Assembly (NCBI RefSeq): GCF_000380025.1
Contig: NZ_KB904155.1
Coordinates: forward strand, 146,151-210,150
DNA from: Streptococcus entericus DSM 14446
Lineage (GTDB): Bacteria > Bacillota > Bacilli > Lactobacillales > Streptococcaceae
DNA length: 64,000 nucleotides
Reading direction: 5' to 3'
Part shown: positions 7,842 through 17,261 of the stretch, piece after piece
Layout of the letters: every line of letters starts with the position of its first letter
How positions within the stretch are numbered: the stretch's first letter is position 1
The notes under the pieces: model-generated
What the model was told of the DNA's origin: nothing
Database searches by the model: none
Seen by the model: only the letters and a program-made list of their open reading frames with translations
Position numbers and translations under genes: made by a program

Positions 7842-8270
7842 ATGAAAAAATTATTTAATAACGAGATTTTTAGCTACCTCTTCTTTGGTGTCTTGACCAC
7901 CCTTGTCTACCTCAGCGTCCGCTTTGCTTTATTTGAATTTCTAAAACAAACGGCTTTGCACTCAGCGGTTATTGCTAACATGACTGCTATTATCTTTGCC
8001 TTTTTAGTCAACGATACCTTTGTTTTTCGGCAAAATAAGCAGGGCTGGCAAGCACGTTTTGTTAAATTTTTCCTGGCACGACTTGGCACTCTTGCACTCG
8101 ATGTGATATTGGCCTATCTTTTCATTGATAAATACCCGCAACTGATTGGTCAGTTTGTTCATCATGACCTCGCCATGGTCAATAAAATTGAGAGCGTCAT
8201 CGCCCAATTCCTGATTGTGGTTGGCAATTATTTCATTAGCAAACTCCTCATTTTTACCAATAAAAAATAA
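7842..8270 (+). CDS. GtrA-family membrane protein
   Basis: A 142-residue protein with four membrane helices. The opening MKKLFNNEIFSYLFFGVLTTLVY is typical of GtrA/DPMS-like proteins, and VNDTFVFR lies in the second half. Relatives are small membrane partners of polyprenyl-phosphate glycosyltransferases or flip lipid-linked sugars in wall glycosylation. No glycosyltransferase is adjacent, so the partner is unknown. A TATAGT -10-like box ends only 6 nt before the start codon and there is no clear Shine-Dalgarno, so translation may be near-leaderless. A TraX gene follows after 33 bp and may be cotranscribed. Confidence 0.85.
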   Translation: MKKLFNNEIFSYLFFGVLTTLVYLSVRFALFEFLKQTALHSAVIANMTAIIFAFLVNDTFVFRQNKQGWQARFVKFFLARLGTLALDVILAYLFIDKYPQLIGQFVHHDLAMVNKIESVIAQFLIVVGNYFISKLLIFTNKK

Positions 8271-8303
8271 TCTAATCCGTCACTCTTCTCGAAAGGAGTA
8301 ACC

Positions 8304-9074
8304 ATGCCACACACCTTCAAAGGATTCTCCGCTTTTTCCTTGCGCCTCATCGCTATGATAATCATGCTTATTGACCACACAGGTGCGGTCTTTTTCCCAC
8401 AATTTCTGTGGCTCCGCTACATCGGACGATTAGCCTTTCCCATCTTTGCTTTTTTAATCGTAGAAGGCTACAGCTACACCAAAGATTTCCGCCAGTATCT
8501 TTTAAGATTATCTGCCCTCGCGGTCATCTCCGATTTCCCCTTTCATCTCATGTTACAGGGCATCTGGGGCTATACCCCCTTTCAGAATGTTATCTGGACA
8601 TTTGTTATCAGCCTGATAACCATCTGGCTGGTTGACCAAAGCCGTCAAATCTTGCCAAAATGGGGCGCATTAGCTAGCGGTATCCTGATCACTGCTATCG
8701 CTTACAACCTCGCCCAATTTCTCGATACCGATTACCGCGGTCTTGGTGTAATAACTGTTCTCGGATACTACTTATTCCGAGGCACCACATGGTCACACCG
8801 CCTCGGTCAACTGTTCACCCTCCTCTTGGTCAATCTAGGACTTGCCAACCTCTCCTACATTGGTGCCAACGGCTGGGAAAACCTCCCCCTGCTCTTTCAA
8901 CACTTTGGCTTCTCATTCTTGTCGCCTCAACTCTATGCTCCTTTGGCACTTGCCTTTATCTGGCTGTACAATGGCAGAGCTGGCTACAAATCTAAACCTA
9001 CCCAGATAGCCCAGTATCTCTTCTACCCTATCCACATGCTTATATTGGGAATCCTCGCATTTTATGTTTTCTAA
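8304..9074 (+). CDS. TraX-family membrane protein
   Basis: A 256-residue polytopic protein beginning near KGFSAFSLRLIAMIIMLIDHTGAVFFPQ, the conserved start of the TraX family (PF05857). The motif RYIGRLAFPIFAFLIVEGY follows the first helices. About eight membrane segments are present. TraX was first described as the F-pilin acetylase, and chromosomal Gram-positive homologues are likely acyltransferases of unknown substrate. AAAGGAG precedes ATG 8304. With the GtrA gene it forms a two-gene unit that may modify surface polymers; this is inference from context. Confidence 0.85.
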   Translation: MPHTFKGFSAFSLRLIAMIIMLIDHTGAVFFPQFLWLRYIGRLAFPIFAFLIVEGYSYTKDFRQYLLRLSALAVISDFPFHLMLQGIWGYTPFQNVIWTFVISLITIWLVDQSRQILPKWGALASGILITAIAYNLAQFLDTDYRGLGVITVLGYYLFRGTTWSHRLGQLFTLLLVNLGLANLSYIGANGWENLPLLFQHFGFSFLSPQLYAPLALAFIWLYNGRAGYKSKPTQIAQYLFYPIHMLILGILAFYVF

Positions 9075-9168
9075 GCGCATGAATATAGAAGGAAATTCCC
9101 CAGCTCAATTTGCTCATACTTCTCTTAAGAGATTTTCTGTGTATTAAAACACACACCCTCACCAAACG

Positions 9169-9398
9169 AGGCTGGAACAAAAGTCCTAACCTTCTCAAGT
9201 GATTTTTAATTTTCAAGCAAGGTGCAGTGGCTGAGTGGGCTCTAATTGGCTGATTTTATCAGCTTTCACAGGCCTACTGAGGGAAATGTCTTTCCCAAAT
9301 TTCCAACCTCAAACAGTCACTTCCCTGACTGTTTGAGCTATGCGGAGGTGGGACGACTTATCGAATTCCGACGAATAACCGATTTTTGTCCCACTCTC
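9169..9398 (+). repeat. Dispersed intergenic repeat, copy 1
   Basis: The left end GAGGCTGGAACAAAAGT (9169-9185) and right end TTTTGTCCCACTCTC (9384-9398) form imperfect terminal inverted repeats. The core contains GGGAAATGTCTTTCCC and a perfect 12-bp hairpin (9308-9319 with 9326-9337). Most of the element recurs at 57359-57682 in reverse orientation, and its right part recurs at 34549-34680. A 66-residue open frame through it is not a credible gene. Function unknown; possibly a MITE-like element. Confidence 0.8.
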
Positions 9399-9448
9399 TT
9401 TTATCTGTTCATCTTTAGAAAGCATCTGACAAGCTTTTCCTGCTAGCT

Positions 9449-9483
9449 AAAAAGACATCACCTTTCAAAATTGATGTCTTTTT
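9449..9483. terminator. Bidirectional terminator
   Basis: Stem AAAAAGACATCA (9449-9460) and TGATGTCTTTTT (9472-9483) with T runs on both strands. It ends the minus-strand HD-hydrolase remnant. Confidence 0.75.
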
Positions 9484-9493
9484 GTCTTTTTTC

Positions 9494-9874
9494 TTAGTCT
9501 GCTAGATATAAGCCTTTTTTGACACTGCTATCTAACAGTTCCAAGGTCATTTGCCAAAGTTCAGGACTCTCTTTTTCAATAAAAGCTTTTTTAGATAAGA
9601 CTTGGGTTCTACTCAGCTGAGATGGGTTATCGTTGTCTTCAGCAACCCATAGATGATTCATCAAAGGCGCTAGAGCATCCAAACATCTGGCGTATCTTGC
9701 CTCAGGAGAAGTCCCTCGTTCAAATTCCAGCCATAAGTTAAATAAATTTTCCGCCTGATGTATCGGTAATAGCTCTAGACTATTTTTAACAGACTGCAAT
9801 TCGCTCTCATAGCTCAGTTGCTTCAAAACCATGTTTGTGTTCGACATGTTTATCTTTGAAAACAAACCATCCAA
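9494..9874 (-). pseudogene. C-terminal remnant of an HD-domain hydrolase (YfbR/HDDC2-like)
   Basis: The 126-residue frame matches only the distal part of HDDC2/YfbR-like 5'-nucleotidases. The recognisable segment is LFNLWLEFERGTSPEARYARCLDALAPLMN, the usual helix following the catalytic core (quoted in part: LWLEFERG, ARCLDALAPL). The N-terminal HD metal motifs that should precede it (about 80 residues) are absent. Only 43 bp separate it from the upstream NUDIX gene, so the 5' end appears deleted. A short peptide could still be made from ATG 9874 or 9847, but catalysis is not expected. Assignment rests on recognition of the C-terminal pattern. Confidence 0.65.
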
Positions 9875-9917
9875 CTACTGCTTAGACGTCAGATTTCAGA
9901 AAAACACCACCTGCAAT

Positions 9918-10370
9918 TCAAAGTCCTTTCTGACCAAGATAATAATCAATATAAACCTGATACTCTTTTTCAATAGCTTCAGGTAAGGCATCATAGGCAA
10001 AAAAACGTACATTCAAACTTTCTGTTCTATCTAGCGTCAACTGGCCCGAATAGGCGATTGCTTTGTAAACAGCAGTTATAACGTAGATTTCATCTTGATT
10101 GGGCAGTGTAAAATGATAATCGGGACCAGAAAAAGTGTGAAGCAGTTCTAACTCTGAAATCTCTAATCCGGTCTCTTCCTTCACTTCGCGAATAGCCGCC
10201 TCTTCTAAAGTTTCTCCTATATCTAACAGACCACCTGGTAACCCCCACTGTCCTGATAAGCGTTGTTGCAATAATAGCTCACCCTTATCATTTTCCAAAA
10301 TCACATTCGATCCAACTAGCATAAGCAAATCATGACCAATCTTTTGACGGATTTGTTTGAAATATTCCAT
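9918..10370 (-). CDS. NUDIX hydrolase
   Basis: A 150-residue single-domain protein with a complete Nudix box at residues 47-69: G-x5-E-x7-R-E-V-K-E-E-T-G. The segment NVILENDKGELLLQQR precedes it and VYKAIAYSGQLTLDRTES follows, a layout common to house-cleaning or mutT-like pyrophosphatases acting on nucleoside diphosphate derivatives. The substrate cannot be deduced. It lies 22 bp downstream of uvrB on the same strand and may be cotranscribed with it. The start ATG 10370 is preceded by AAGGAG. Confidence 0.9.
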   Translation of the reverse strand: MEYFKQIRQKIGHDLLMLVGSNVILENDKGELLLQQRLSGQWGLPGGLLDIGETLEEAAIREVKEETGLEISELELLHTFSGPDYHFTLPNQDEIYVITAVYKAIAYSGQLTLDRTESLNVRFFAYDALPEAIEKEYQVYIDYYLGQKGL

Positions 10371-10392
10371 ACTTTGTATCTATTCTCCTTGA

Positions 10393-12384
10393 TCACCCCA
10401 TCGCTTTCAGCTCCAAGACCATATCCCTGATTTGGGCGGCGAGTTCGAAATCGAGGAGTTCTGCGGCGGCCTGCATTTCTTTTTCCAGTTTTTTGATGGC
10501 GGCTGTCCGTTCGGTCTTATTCATAGCCGAGTAGTCCAAGGTCTCTTCTGCCACCTCACCCTTAGCAGACTTGGTGATGGCGATGAGGTCGCGGATTTCT
10601 TTTTTGATGGTTTGTGGGACAATGCCGTGCTTCTCGTTATATGCCATCTGGAGTTGACGACGTCGGGCGGTTTCATCCATGGCTCGTTGCATGGACTCGG
10701 TCACCTTATCCGCGTACATGATGACATGACCTTCAGCGTTCCGTGCCGCCCGTCCGATGGTCTGGATGAGGCCTCGCTCATTGCGCAGGAAGCCTTCCTT
10801 ATCCGCATCGAGGATAGCGACCAGAGACACCTCTGGCACATCAATCCCCTCACGCAGCAGGTTAATTCCAATCAGCACATCAAAGACACCCAGTCGCAGG
10901 TCACGGATAATCTCCGTCCGCTCCAAGGTCTTGATGTCGCTGTGCATGTACTTGACCTTGACGCCCATTTCCTTGAGGTAGTCGGTCAGGTCTTCTGCCA
11001 TTTTCTTGGTCAGTGTGGTGACAAAGACCCGCTCCCCTTTTTCTGCTCTGCTATTGATTTCACCCAGCAAATCATCCATCTGCCCCATGGTCGGACGCAC
11101 CTCCACCTCGGGATCCAGCAGCCCTGTCGGTCGGATAATCTGCTCGACCACGGTCTCGGTCTGCTCCATCTCATAGTCACCAGGGGTCGCCGACACATAG
11201 ACAATCTGATGGACGTGGCTCTCAAATTCCTCACGGCGAAGCGGTCGGTTGTCCAAAGCCGATGGCAGGCGGAAGCCATAGTCGACCAGCATCTGCTTGC
11301 GGCTGCGGTCGCCGTTGTACATGCCCTTGATCTGCCCCATGGTCATGTGGCTCTCATCGATCATAATGAGGAAATCCTCTGGGAAAAAGTCCAGAAGTGT
11401 ATAAGGCGGCTCGCCCTCTTGTCGCCCATCCATGTGGCGAGAGTAGTTCTCCACGCCATTGGTATAGCCCATCTCCCGCAACATCTCGATGTCGTAGTCT
11501 GTTCGCTGCTTGAGCCGCTGGGCTTCGAGGAGCTTACCCTCTTGTTCAAAATGGCGGAGCTGCTCTTCAAGCTCGGCTTGGATTTGGGCAATGGCCTGCT
11601 CCATGTGGTCTTCATTGGTCACGAAGTGGGTGGCTGGGAAGATAGCCAAGTGGTCAACTTCACCTAACACCCGCCCTGTCAGGCTTTCGATTTCACGGAT
11701 ACGGTCGATCTCATCACCGAAAAACTCGACCCGAAAGGCATGCTCGTCTCGGCTGGCTGGAAAGACTTCCACCACATCGCCCCGCACACGGAACCGCCCC
11801 CGCTGAAAGTCGATATCGTTGCGCTCAAACTGAATATCCACCAGCGCATTGAGCAAGTCATCACGAGACAACTCCTGACCAGGACGCAGGCTAACCACGC
11901 TGTCCGAGTATTCCTTGGGGGACCCCAAACCATAGATGCAGGACACCGAGGCCACCACAATGACATCATTGCGTTCCAGCAGAGCTGAGGTCGCCGAGTG
12001 ACGGAGTTTGTCGATTTCATCATTGACCGAGCTATCTTTTTCGATGTAGGTATCGCTGGACGGCACATAAGCCTCAGGCTGGTAGTAATCATAGTAGGAC
12101 ACGAAATACTCCACAGCATTATCAGGGAAAAATTCCTTGAACTCGCCGTAGAGCTGACCAGCCAAAGTTTTGTTGTGGGCGATGACCAGGGTCGGTTTGT
12201 TGACACGGGCGATGACCTGACTCATGGTGTAGGTCTTCCCCGTACCCGTCGCCCCCATGAGAATCTGGGCCTTCTCGCCCCCCTCAATATTGTCCACCAA
12301 CTGCTCAATAGCCTGCGGCTGGTCACCTGAGGGACTATACTTTGATACGAGCTTAAATTGATAATCAGATTTACGGTCAATCAT
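10393..12384 (-). CDS. uvrB: Excinuclease ABC subunit B
   Basis: The 663-residue protein is the damage-verifying helicase of nucleotide excision repair and works with UvrA and UvrC. Walker A GATGTGKT lies at 44-51. The beta-hairpin region [21 protein letters not shown], which clamps DNA (read here as [10 protein letters not shown]), is present near 97-115. Further motifs are DESHMT (Walker B), the helicase motif QTIGRAARN and a C-terminal UVR coiled coil (about 625-660) for UvrC contact. Length is normal. A TAAAAT -10 box lies about 30 nt upstream. Divergent from the glutamine transporter. Confidence 0.98.
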   Translation of the reverse strand: MIDRKSDYQFKLVSKYSPSGDQPQAIEQLVDNIEGGEKAQILMGATGTGKTYTMSQVIARVNKPTLVIAHNKTLAGQLYGEFKEFFPDNAVEYFVSYYDYYQPEAYVPSSDTYIEKDSSVNDEIDKLRHSATSALLERNDVIVVASVSCIYGLGSPKEYSDSVVSLRPGQELSRDDLLNALVDIQFERNDIDFQRGRFRVRGDVVEVFPASRDEHAFRVEFFGDEIDRIREIESLTGRVLGEVDHLAIFPATHFVTNEDHMEQAIAQIQAELEEQLRHFEQEGKLLEAQRLKQRTDYDIEMLREMGYTNGVENYSRHMDGRQEGEPPYTLLDFFPEDFLIMIDESHMTMGQIKGMYNGDRSRKQMLVDYGFRLPSALDNRPLRREEFESHVHQIVYVSATPGDYEMEQTETVVEQIIRPTGLLDPEVEVRPTMGQMDDLLGEINSRAEKGERVFVTTLTKKMAEDLTDYLKEMGVKVKYMHSDIKTLERTEIIRDLRLGVFDVLIGINLLREGIDVPEVSLVAILDADKEGFLRNERGLIQTIGRAARNAEGHVIMYADKVTESMQRAMDETARRRQLQMAYNEKHGIVPQTIKKEIRDLIAITKSAKGEVAEETLDYSAMNKTERTAAIKKLEKEMQAAAELLDFELAAQIRDMVLELKAMG

Positions 12385-12514
12385 TATGCTTTTCCTTTTT
12401 CTTCTTTTATTCTATTTTACCACATCAAAAACTATTTGACTGACTTGAAATCAAATCTGTCGAGACTCTAATTTTTATAATGTAAAAAAACCTAACATCA
12501 ATTAAAGTTGTTTA

Positions 12515-12543
12515 TTGACTGGCAGAAAAAATCTTGTTATAAT
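12515..12543 (+). promoter_or_regulatory. Promoter of the glutamine transporter operon
   Basis: TTGACT (12515-12520), 17-bp spacer, perfect TATAAT (12538-12543). The leader is short and ends with AGGAGG and a TTG start. Confidence 0.8.
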
Positions 12544-12572
12544 AGCCCTATATATAACCAAGGAGGCTAACT

Positions 12573-14033
12573 TTGAAGCGATTTTTAATTTTTATGATGT
12601 CACTTTTTCTGACATTCCTTGTGGTTTTATCTGATGGACTAGTTGCTGCAGATGACACTAGCCCAAAACCGATTAAATCAAATTACCACATCGTCAGCGA
12701 TTCATCATTTGCACCTTTTGAGTATCAGAATGACAGTGGCAACTATGTCGGTATTGACATGGAGCTGATTCAGGCTATCGCTGATCAACAGGGCTTCAAG
12801 ATTAGCATCAGCAACCCAGGTTTCGATGCCGCCCTCAATACAGTTCAAGCCGGTCAGGCTGATGCCGTCATCGCTGGCATGTCCATCACCGATGCCCGGC
12901 GAGAAATTTTTGATTTCTCCGACCCTTACTACACCTCAAACATTTTGCTGGCGGTAAAAAATGGAAGCAATATCGCTGCTTACGAGGACTTGACTGGTAA
13001 AATTGTCGGCGCCAAAAATGGCACCTCGTCCTACAAGTTTTTAGAAGAAAATCAAACAACATACGGCTATACCCTCAAGGCTTTTGATGAAGCCTCAGCC
13101 ATGTATGACAGCCTAAACTCAGGTGCTTTAGATGCTCTAATGGACGATGAAGCGGTTCTCCGCTATGCTATTACCCAAGGCAGAAACTTTGCTACTCCAA
13201 TCTCAGGCGAACCATCAGGTGAGTATGGTTTTGCGGTCAAAAAAGGCAGCAACCCCGAACTCATCACCATGTTCAACAATGGGCTAGCCGCCCTCAAAGC
13301 TAACGGAGACTACGACAAAATCATATCCAAATATTTGGGCGAAACCAGCACAACCGCATCAACTGTTGACGAGACCACCATCGCTGGATTGATTAGCAAC
13401 AATTACAAGCAACTCCTATCTGGGCTTTGGACAACCTTGTCTCTGGCTTTGGTCTCTTTTGCCTTAGCGACTGTGGTCGGCATCATCGTCGGTATGATGT
13501 CCGTCAGTCCTATCAAGGCGCTACGCATCTTCTCAGCTATCTTCGTCGACGTCGTACGAGGCATTCCTCTCATGATTGTCGCCGCCTTTATCTTCTGGGG
13601 CATGCCTAATCTCCTTGAGAGCCTGACCGGTCAGCAGAGTCCCATTAACGACTTTGTGGCTGGTACTATTGCGCTAACGCTCAATGGCGGAGCTTATATT
13701 GCCGAAATCGTCCGCGGAGGCATTCAGGCCGTACCTGTTGGTCAGATGGAGGCTTCTCGCAGCCTAGGCATTTCCTACGGAACCACCATGCGGAAAATCA
13801 TTATCCCACAGGCCGTCAAGCTCATGTTACCAAACTTTATCAACCAGTTTGTCATCTCACTCAAGGACACCACCATCATCTCAGCCATCGGAATGGTTGA
13901 ACTCTTCCAGACAGGGAAGATCATCATCGCCAGAAACTACCAATCCTTCCGCATGTATGCTATACTAGCAGTGATGTATCTGGTCATCATCACCCTACTG
14001 ACCAGACTAGCCAAGAAACTGGAAAGGAACTAA
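12573..14033 (+). CDS. glnP: Amino-acid ABC transporter, fused substrate-binding protein and permease (GlnPH-like)
   Basis: A 486-residue fusion. It has a signal peptide (1-26), a family-3 solute-binding domain (about 36-262; SDSSFAPFEYQN, VGIDMELIQAIADQQ) and a permease domain (273-486) with the transporter loop NGGAYIAEIVRGGIQAVP, which contacts the ATPase. Such fusions in streptococci and lactococci import glutamine and glutamate. The start is TTG 12573, 6 nt after AGGAGG. The gene has a strong promoter and is followed after 3 bp by its ATPase, giving a complete importer of two genes. Only one binding domain is present, whereas some relatives have two in tandem. Confidence 0.93.
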   Translation: MKRFLIFMMSLFLTFLVVLSDGLVAADDTSPKPIKSNYHIVSDSSFAPFEYQNDSGNYVGIDMELIQAIADQQGFKISISNPGFDAALNTVQAGQADAVIAGMSITDARREIFDFSDPYYTSNILLAVKNGSNIAAYEDLTGKIVGAKNGTSSYKFLEENQTTYGYTLKAFDEASAMYDSLNSGALDALMDDEAVLRYAITQGRNFATPISGEPSGEYGFAVKKGSNPELITMFNNGLAALKANGDYDKIISKYLGETSTTASTVDETTIAGLISNNYKQLLSGLWTTLSLALVSFALATVVGIIVGMMSVSPIKALRIFSAIFVDVVRGIPLMIVAAFIFWGMPNLLESLTGQQSPINDFVAGTIALTLNGGAYIAEIVRGGIQAVPVGQMEASRSLGISYGTTMRKIIIPQAVKLMLPNFINQFVISLKDTTIISAIGMVELFQTGKIIIARNYQSFRMYAILAVMYLVIITLLTRLAKKLERN

Positions 14034-14036
14034 GCC

Positions 14037-14786
14037 ATGACCACAACAAGAGAATTAAAAATTGATGTGCAAGATTTGCACAAAACCTATGGTGATAACG
14101 AGGTGCTAAAAGGCATCACGGCCCAATTCTACGAAGGTGATGTGGTCTGTATCATCGGTCCGTCAGGATCTGGCAAATCAACCTTCCTACGCACCCTCAA
14201 CCTGCTTGAGACTATTACTAGCGGCAAGGTGATTGTGGACGGCTTTGACCTCTCCGACAAAGCCACTAATGTAGACAAGGCAAGGGAGAACATAGGCATG
14301 GTCTTTCAACACTTCAACCTTTTCCCTCACATGACCGTTATTGAAAACATCACCTTTGCCCCTGTCGAATTAGGCAAGCTGAGCCAGAACGAGGCTGATA
14401 AGGTCGGTCGCGACCTTTTGGAAAAAGTTGGATTGGCCGACAAGGCAGATGCCTACCCAGACAGCCTGTCAGGCGGTCAAAAGCAACGGGTCGCCATTGC
14501 ACGTAGTCTGGCTATGAATCCAGACATCATGCTCTTTGACGAGCCAACCTCTGCTCTTGACCCTGAGATGGTTGGCGACGTGCTCAATGTTATGAAAGAT
14601 TTGGCCGACCAAGGTATGACCATGCTGATTGTCACTCACGAGATGGGCTTTGCTAGAAAGGTGGCCAACCGTGTGATTTTTACAGACGGCGGTCAATTCC
14701 TCGAAGATGGCTCCCCAGAGCAACTCTTTGACAACCCACAACACCCACGTCTCAAAGATTTCTTAGATAAGGTCTTAAATGTGTAA
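14037..14786 (+). CDS. glnQ: Amino-acid ABC transporter ATP-binding protein (GlnQ-like)
   Basis: The 249-residue ATPase has Walker [10 protein letters not shown] (41-49), the Q-loop [14 protein letters not shown], signature [17 protein letters not shown], Walker [15 protein letters not shown] and the switch histidine in VTHEMGFAR. All are intact. It belongs to the polar amino-acid uptake group and energises the GlnPH-like protein encoded 3 bp upstream; the two start codons are tightly coupled. An intrinsic terminator follows at once, so the operon contains only these two genes. Confidence 0.95.
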   Translation: MTTTRELKIDVQDLHKTYGDNEVLKGITAQFYEGDVVCIIGPSGSGKSTFLRTLNLLETITSGKVIVDGFDLSDKATNVDKARENIGMVFQHFNLFPHMTVIENITFAPVELGKLSQNEADKVGRDLLEKVGLADKADAYPDSLSGGQKQRVAIARSLAMNPDIMLFDEPTSALDPEMVGDVLNVMKDLADQGMTMLIVTHEMGFARKVANRVIFTDGGQFLEDGSPEQLFDNPQHPRLKDFLDKVLNV

Positions 14787-14791
14787 TGTAG

Positions 14792-14822
14792 ATTCCCTTC
14801 ACTGAGTTGAGGGGAATTTTTT
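14792..14822 (+). terminator. Terminator after glnQ
   Basis: A 10-bp stem, ATTCCCTTCA (14792-14801) with TGAGGGGAAT (14808-14817), followed by a T run. Confidence 0.85.
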
Positions 14823-14923
14823 GCAACTACCAATCAAAAATCAAGGCAAGCACCAATAGTGTCAACCATGTAAAAGTTGTTACAGCATGTTTTGTTTGTT
14901 TAACATGTTCTTTTCATCAATTC

Positions 14924-14952
14924 TTGTGAAAAATCAGAAAATATGGTAAAGT
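14924..14952 (+). promoter_or_regulatory. pepS promoter
   Basis: TTGTGA (14924-14929), 17-bp spacer, TAAAGT (14947-14952), 31 nt before the start codon. Confidence 0.65.
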
Positions 14953-14983
14953 AGAAAGGTCATAAAAAGAAAAGGAGACACTT

Positions 14984-16222
14984 ATGGTTTTACCAAATTT
15001 TGACCAGAACCTGAAAAAATACGCCCAGCTCTTGATTGCTAAAGGCGTTAACGTCCAAAAAGGGCATACCCTCATCATCTCAATTGCTGCTGAGCATGTT
15101 GCCTTCGCCCGCCTATTGACCGAAGAAGCTTACGCCAAGGGAGCTGCTGAAGTTATTGTAGACTTCGTTGATGACAAAATTTCTCGCCAACGTCTGCTCC
15201 ATGCTGACATTGAGCGTTTGGAAAATGTACCAGACTACATCGTTGAACGCTCTCGCTATTTGCTCAGTAAAAAAGCTAGCCGCTTAGTTATCCTATCCTC
15301 TGACCCTAACGCTTACGGTGGGGTTAACCCAGACCGTATCCAAACCGCTCAGAAAGCTATGGCTATCGCCCTAGAAGAGCAGCGCAATGCCAGCCAAGCC
15401 AACAAAATCAGCTGGAACTTGGCTTCTGCTGCTAGCCCAGAATGGGCGGCTATGGTCTTCCCAGACCTAGCGAGCGAAGAAGAGCAGGTTGATGCTCTCT
15501 GGGATGCCTTCTTCAAGATGAACCGCATCTACGAGGATGACCCTGTTAAGGCTTGGGACGAGCACGAAGCCCGCTTGACAGAACGCGCTGCTTGGCTCAA
15601 CGAGCAACAGTTTGACGCCCTCCACTACACTGCTCCTGGCACTGACCTTGTCCTTGGTATGCCAAAAGACCACAGCTGGCAAGCTGCAGGCTCTATCAAT
15701 GCCCAAGGTGAAAAATTCATCGCCAACATGCCAACTGAAGAAGTCTTCTGTGCCCCTGACTACCGTCGAGCTGATGGCGTTGTGACCTCAACGAAACCGC
15801 TCAGCTACGCTGGTGTTGTCATCGAAGGCATGACCTTTACTTTTAAAGACGGTCAAATCGTTGACGTTAAGGCCGAAAAAGGTGAAGAAACCCTCAAACG
15901 CTTGGTTGAAGAAAACGACGGTGCGAGAGCTCTCGGTGAGGTCGCACTTGTTCCACACAAGACCCCAATTTCATTGTCAGGTCTGACCTTCTTCAACACC
16001 CTCTACGATGAGAATGCCTCAAACCACCTAGCCATCGGTCAAGCCTACGCCTTCTCTATCAAAGGTGGCACCGAAATGACCCCTGAACAACTCAAGGAAG
16101 CTGGACTCAACCGCTCAACCGCTCACGTGGATTTCATGATCGGTTCTGAACACATGGACATCGACGGCATCAAGGCCGACGGCACTCGTGTTCCAATCTT
16201 CCGTGGCGGAGAATGGGCCTAA
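14984..16222 (+). CDS. pepS: Aminopeptidase PepS (M29 family)
   Basis: A 412-residue cytoplasmic metallo-aminopeptidase of family M29 (thermophilic aminopeptidase group). The N-terminus NFDQNLKKYAQLLIAKGVNVQKG is typical (quoted in part). The conserved metal-ligand regions appear in order: MPTEEVFCAPDYRRADGVV, LGEVALVPHKTPIS, LFFNTLYDENASNHLAIGQAY (read as TLYDENASNHLA) and DFMIGSEHMDIDG. Streptococcal PepS removes Arg and aromatic residues from peptides and supplies amino acids for growth. Length is normal. It is monocistronic, with its own promoter and a bidirectional terminator shared with the polysaccharide operon. Confidence 0.96.
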   Translation: MVLPNFDQNLKKYAQLLIAKGVNVQKGHTLIISIAAEHVAFARLLTEEAYAKGAAEVIVDFVDDKISRQRLLHADIERLENVPDYIVERSRYLLSKKASRLVILSSDPNAYGGVNPDRIQTAQKAMAIALEEQRNASQANKISWNLASAASPEWAAMVFPDLASEEEQVDALWDAFFKMNRIYEDDPVKAWDEHEARLTERAAWLNEQQFDALHYTAPGTDLVLGMPKDHSWQAAGSINAQGEKFIANMPTEEVFCAPDYRRADGVVTSTKPLSYAGVVIEGMTFTFKDGQIVDVKAEKGEETLKRLVEENDGARALGEVALVPHKTPISLSGLTFFNTLYDENASNHLAIGQAYAFSIKGGTEMTPEQLKEAGLNRSTAHVDFMIGSEHMDIDGIKADGTRVPIFRGGEWA

Positions 16223-16228
16223 TCAATC

Positions 16229-16268
16229 ATTAAAAAACTCACCCTCTAAGAGGAGTGAGTTTTTTAAT
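16229..16268. terminator. Bidirectional terminator between pepS and the polysaccharide operon
   Basis: A long stem pairs TAAAAAACTCAC-type sequence (from 16231) with GTGAGTTTTTTA (to 16266) around a short loop, with T runs on both strands. Confidence 0.85.
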
Positions 16269-16271
16269 GAG

Positions 16272-17252
16272 TTAACGTAAGCGTCGGTATAAACCAATGA
16301 GCGAATGGTAAATAGCCATGGAAACTTCCAAACCTAAATAGTAGCTCCCAAGACCAGTCATCTTGAAACTCAGCTGGTGCAGGGCTCTGCTATTTCCCAA
16401 CAAGTAGCGATAGCTTTGTAAATAAGATTTAATATCCTGGTCCTGACGATAAGGGTAAGCATAAGGTAAGATGGAAATATAGGCAATCGTAGCGTAACGC
16501 TCCAGAGCCACTTGGCGCTCCTGAGATAAGCCTTGAGTTTGCAAGACCTGGTCAATGCTCCGCAAAATATCCAGGACATTTTTTGCTTTGACGGTGCTGG
16601 TAATGCTCCCCTCACGGTTTTGACGGTACATGTACTGGCTGTTTTGATAAATCACGCAGGTTTGAGCTATTTTAAGTAGGTTAGCACACCAAATAATATC
16701 TTCAGATAAAAAACCTAAAGGAAAGAATAGATTATCCGAAATTTCAAATAAATCTCGTTTAACACATTTATTCCAAGCTGGAGTAAACCAAATCCCTTTT
16801 TCAACTAATTCAACAGAATTATCTTCTAGATTAAAACTAGCACCATCACCAACTGAATAAGATAAACTTACTGTTTTATGACTATAGTAACTATAAGGAA
16901 AGATTAAAACATCCACATTATCCGATAAATGCTCAGCTATCCCTGACAAAAACTGATTATCTGTCCAAAAGTCATCTCCATCAACAAAAAGAATATAATC
17001 GCCTTTGGATTCTAAAATCCCTAAATTTCTAACGGATGATAGACCTCCATTCTCCTTATGAATTTGTCTAACAACGGGGTAGCGTTTGGCGAGGTCATCG
17101 CAGAGCGCAGCAGTACGACCATCTGTTGAACCATCATTAATGAGCAAGATTTCATAATCTTGGTCTTGATAAATTTGCTGAGCAACACTAGCTACGCATT
17201 CTTCAAGGTAGTCTGCTACATTATAAGCGGCAATAATAATGGAAAACTTCAT
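16272..17252 (-). CDS. Family 2 glycosyltransferase, last gene of the polysaccharide operon
   Basis: The 326-residue protein has a GT-A fold: MKFSIIIAAYNVADYLEECV at the N-terminus, LLINDGSTD, GGLSSVRNLGI and the nucleotide-sugar/metal motif FVDGDDFW near residue 94. The C-terminal third is helical without a membrane segment. It resembles capsule and wall-polysaccharide side-chain transferases. The DNA between about 16700 and 17000 is more AT-rich than its neighbours, hinting at separate ancestry. It sits 9 bp after the DUF2142 gene. The sugar donor and acceptor are unknown; a side-chain or strain-specific modification is the likeliest role. Confidence 0.88.
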   Translation of the reverse strand: MKFSIIIAAYNVADYLEECVASVAQQIYQDQDYEILLINDGSTDGRTAALCDDLAKRYPVVRQIHKENGGLSSVRNLGILESKGDYILFVDGDDFWTDNQFLSGIAEHLSDNVDVLIFPYSYYSHKTVSLSYSVGDGASFNLEDNSVELVEKGIWFTPAWNKCVKRDLFEISDNLFFPLGFLSEDIIWCANLLKIAQTCVIYQNSQYMYRQNREGSITSTVKAKNVLDILRSIDQVLQTQGLSQERQVALERYATIAYISILPYAYPYRQDQDIKSYLQSYRYLLGNSRALHQLSFKMTGLGSYYLGLEVSMAIYHSLIGLYRRLR

Positions 17253-17261
17253 GGAAACCTC

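Noticed and set aside
10432-11667. A 411-codon open frame antisense to uvrB
   Set aside because: It mirrors the uvrB codon pattern, has no ribosome site or family resemblance, and uvrB itself is complete and certain.
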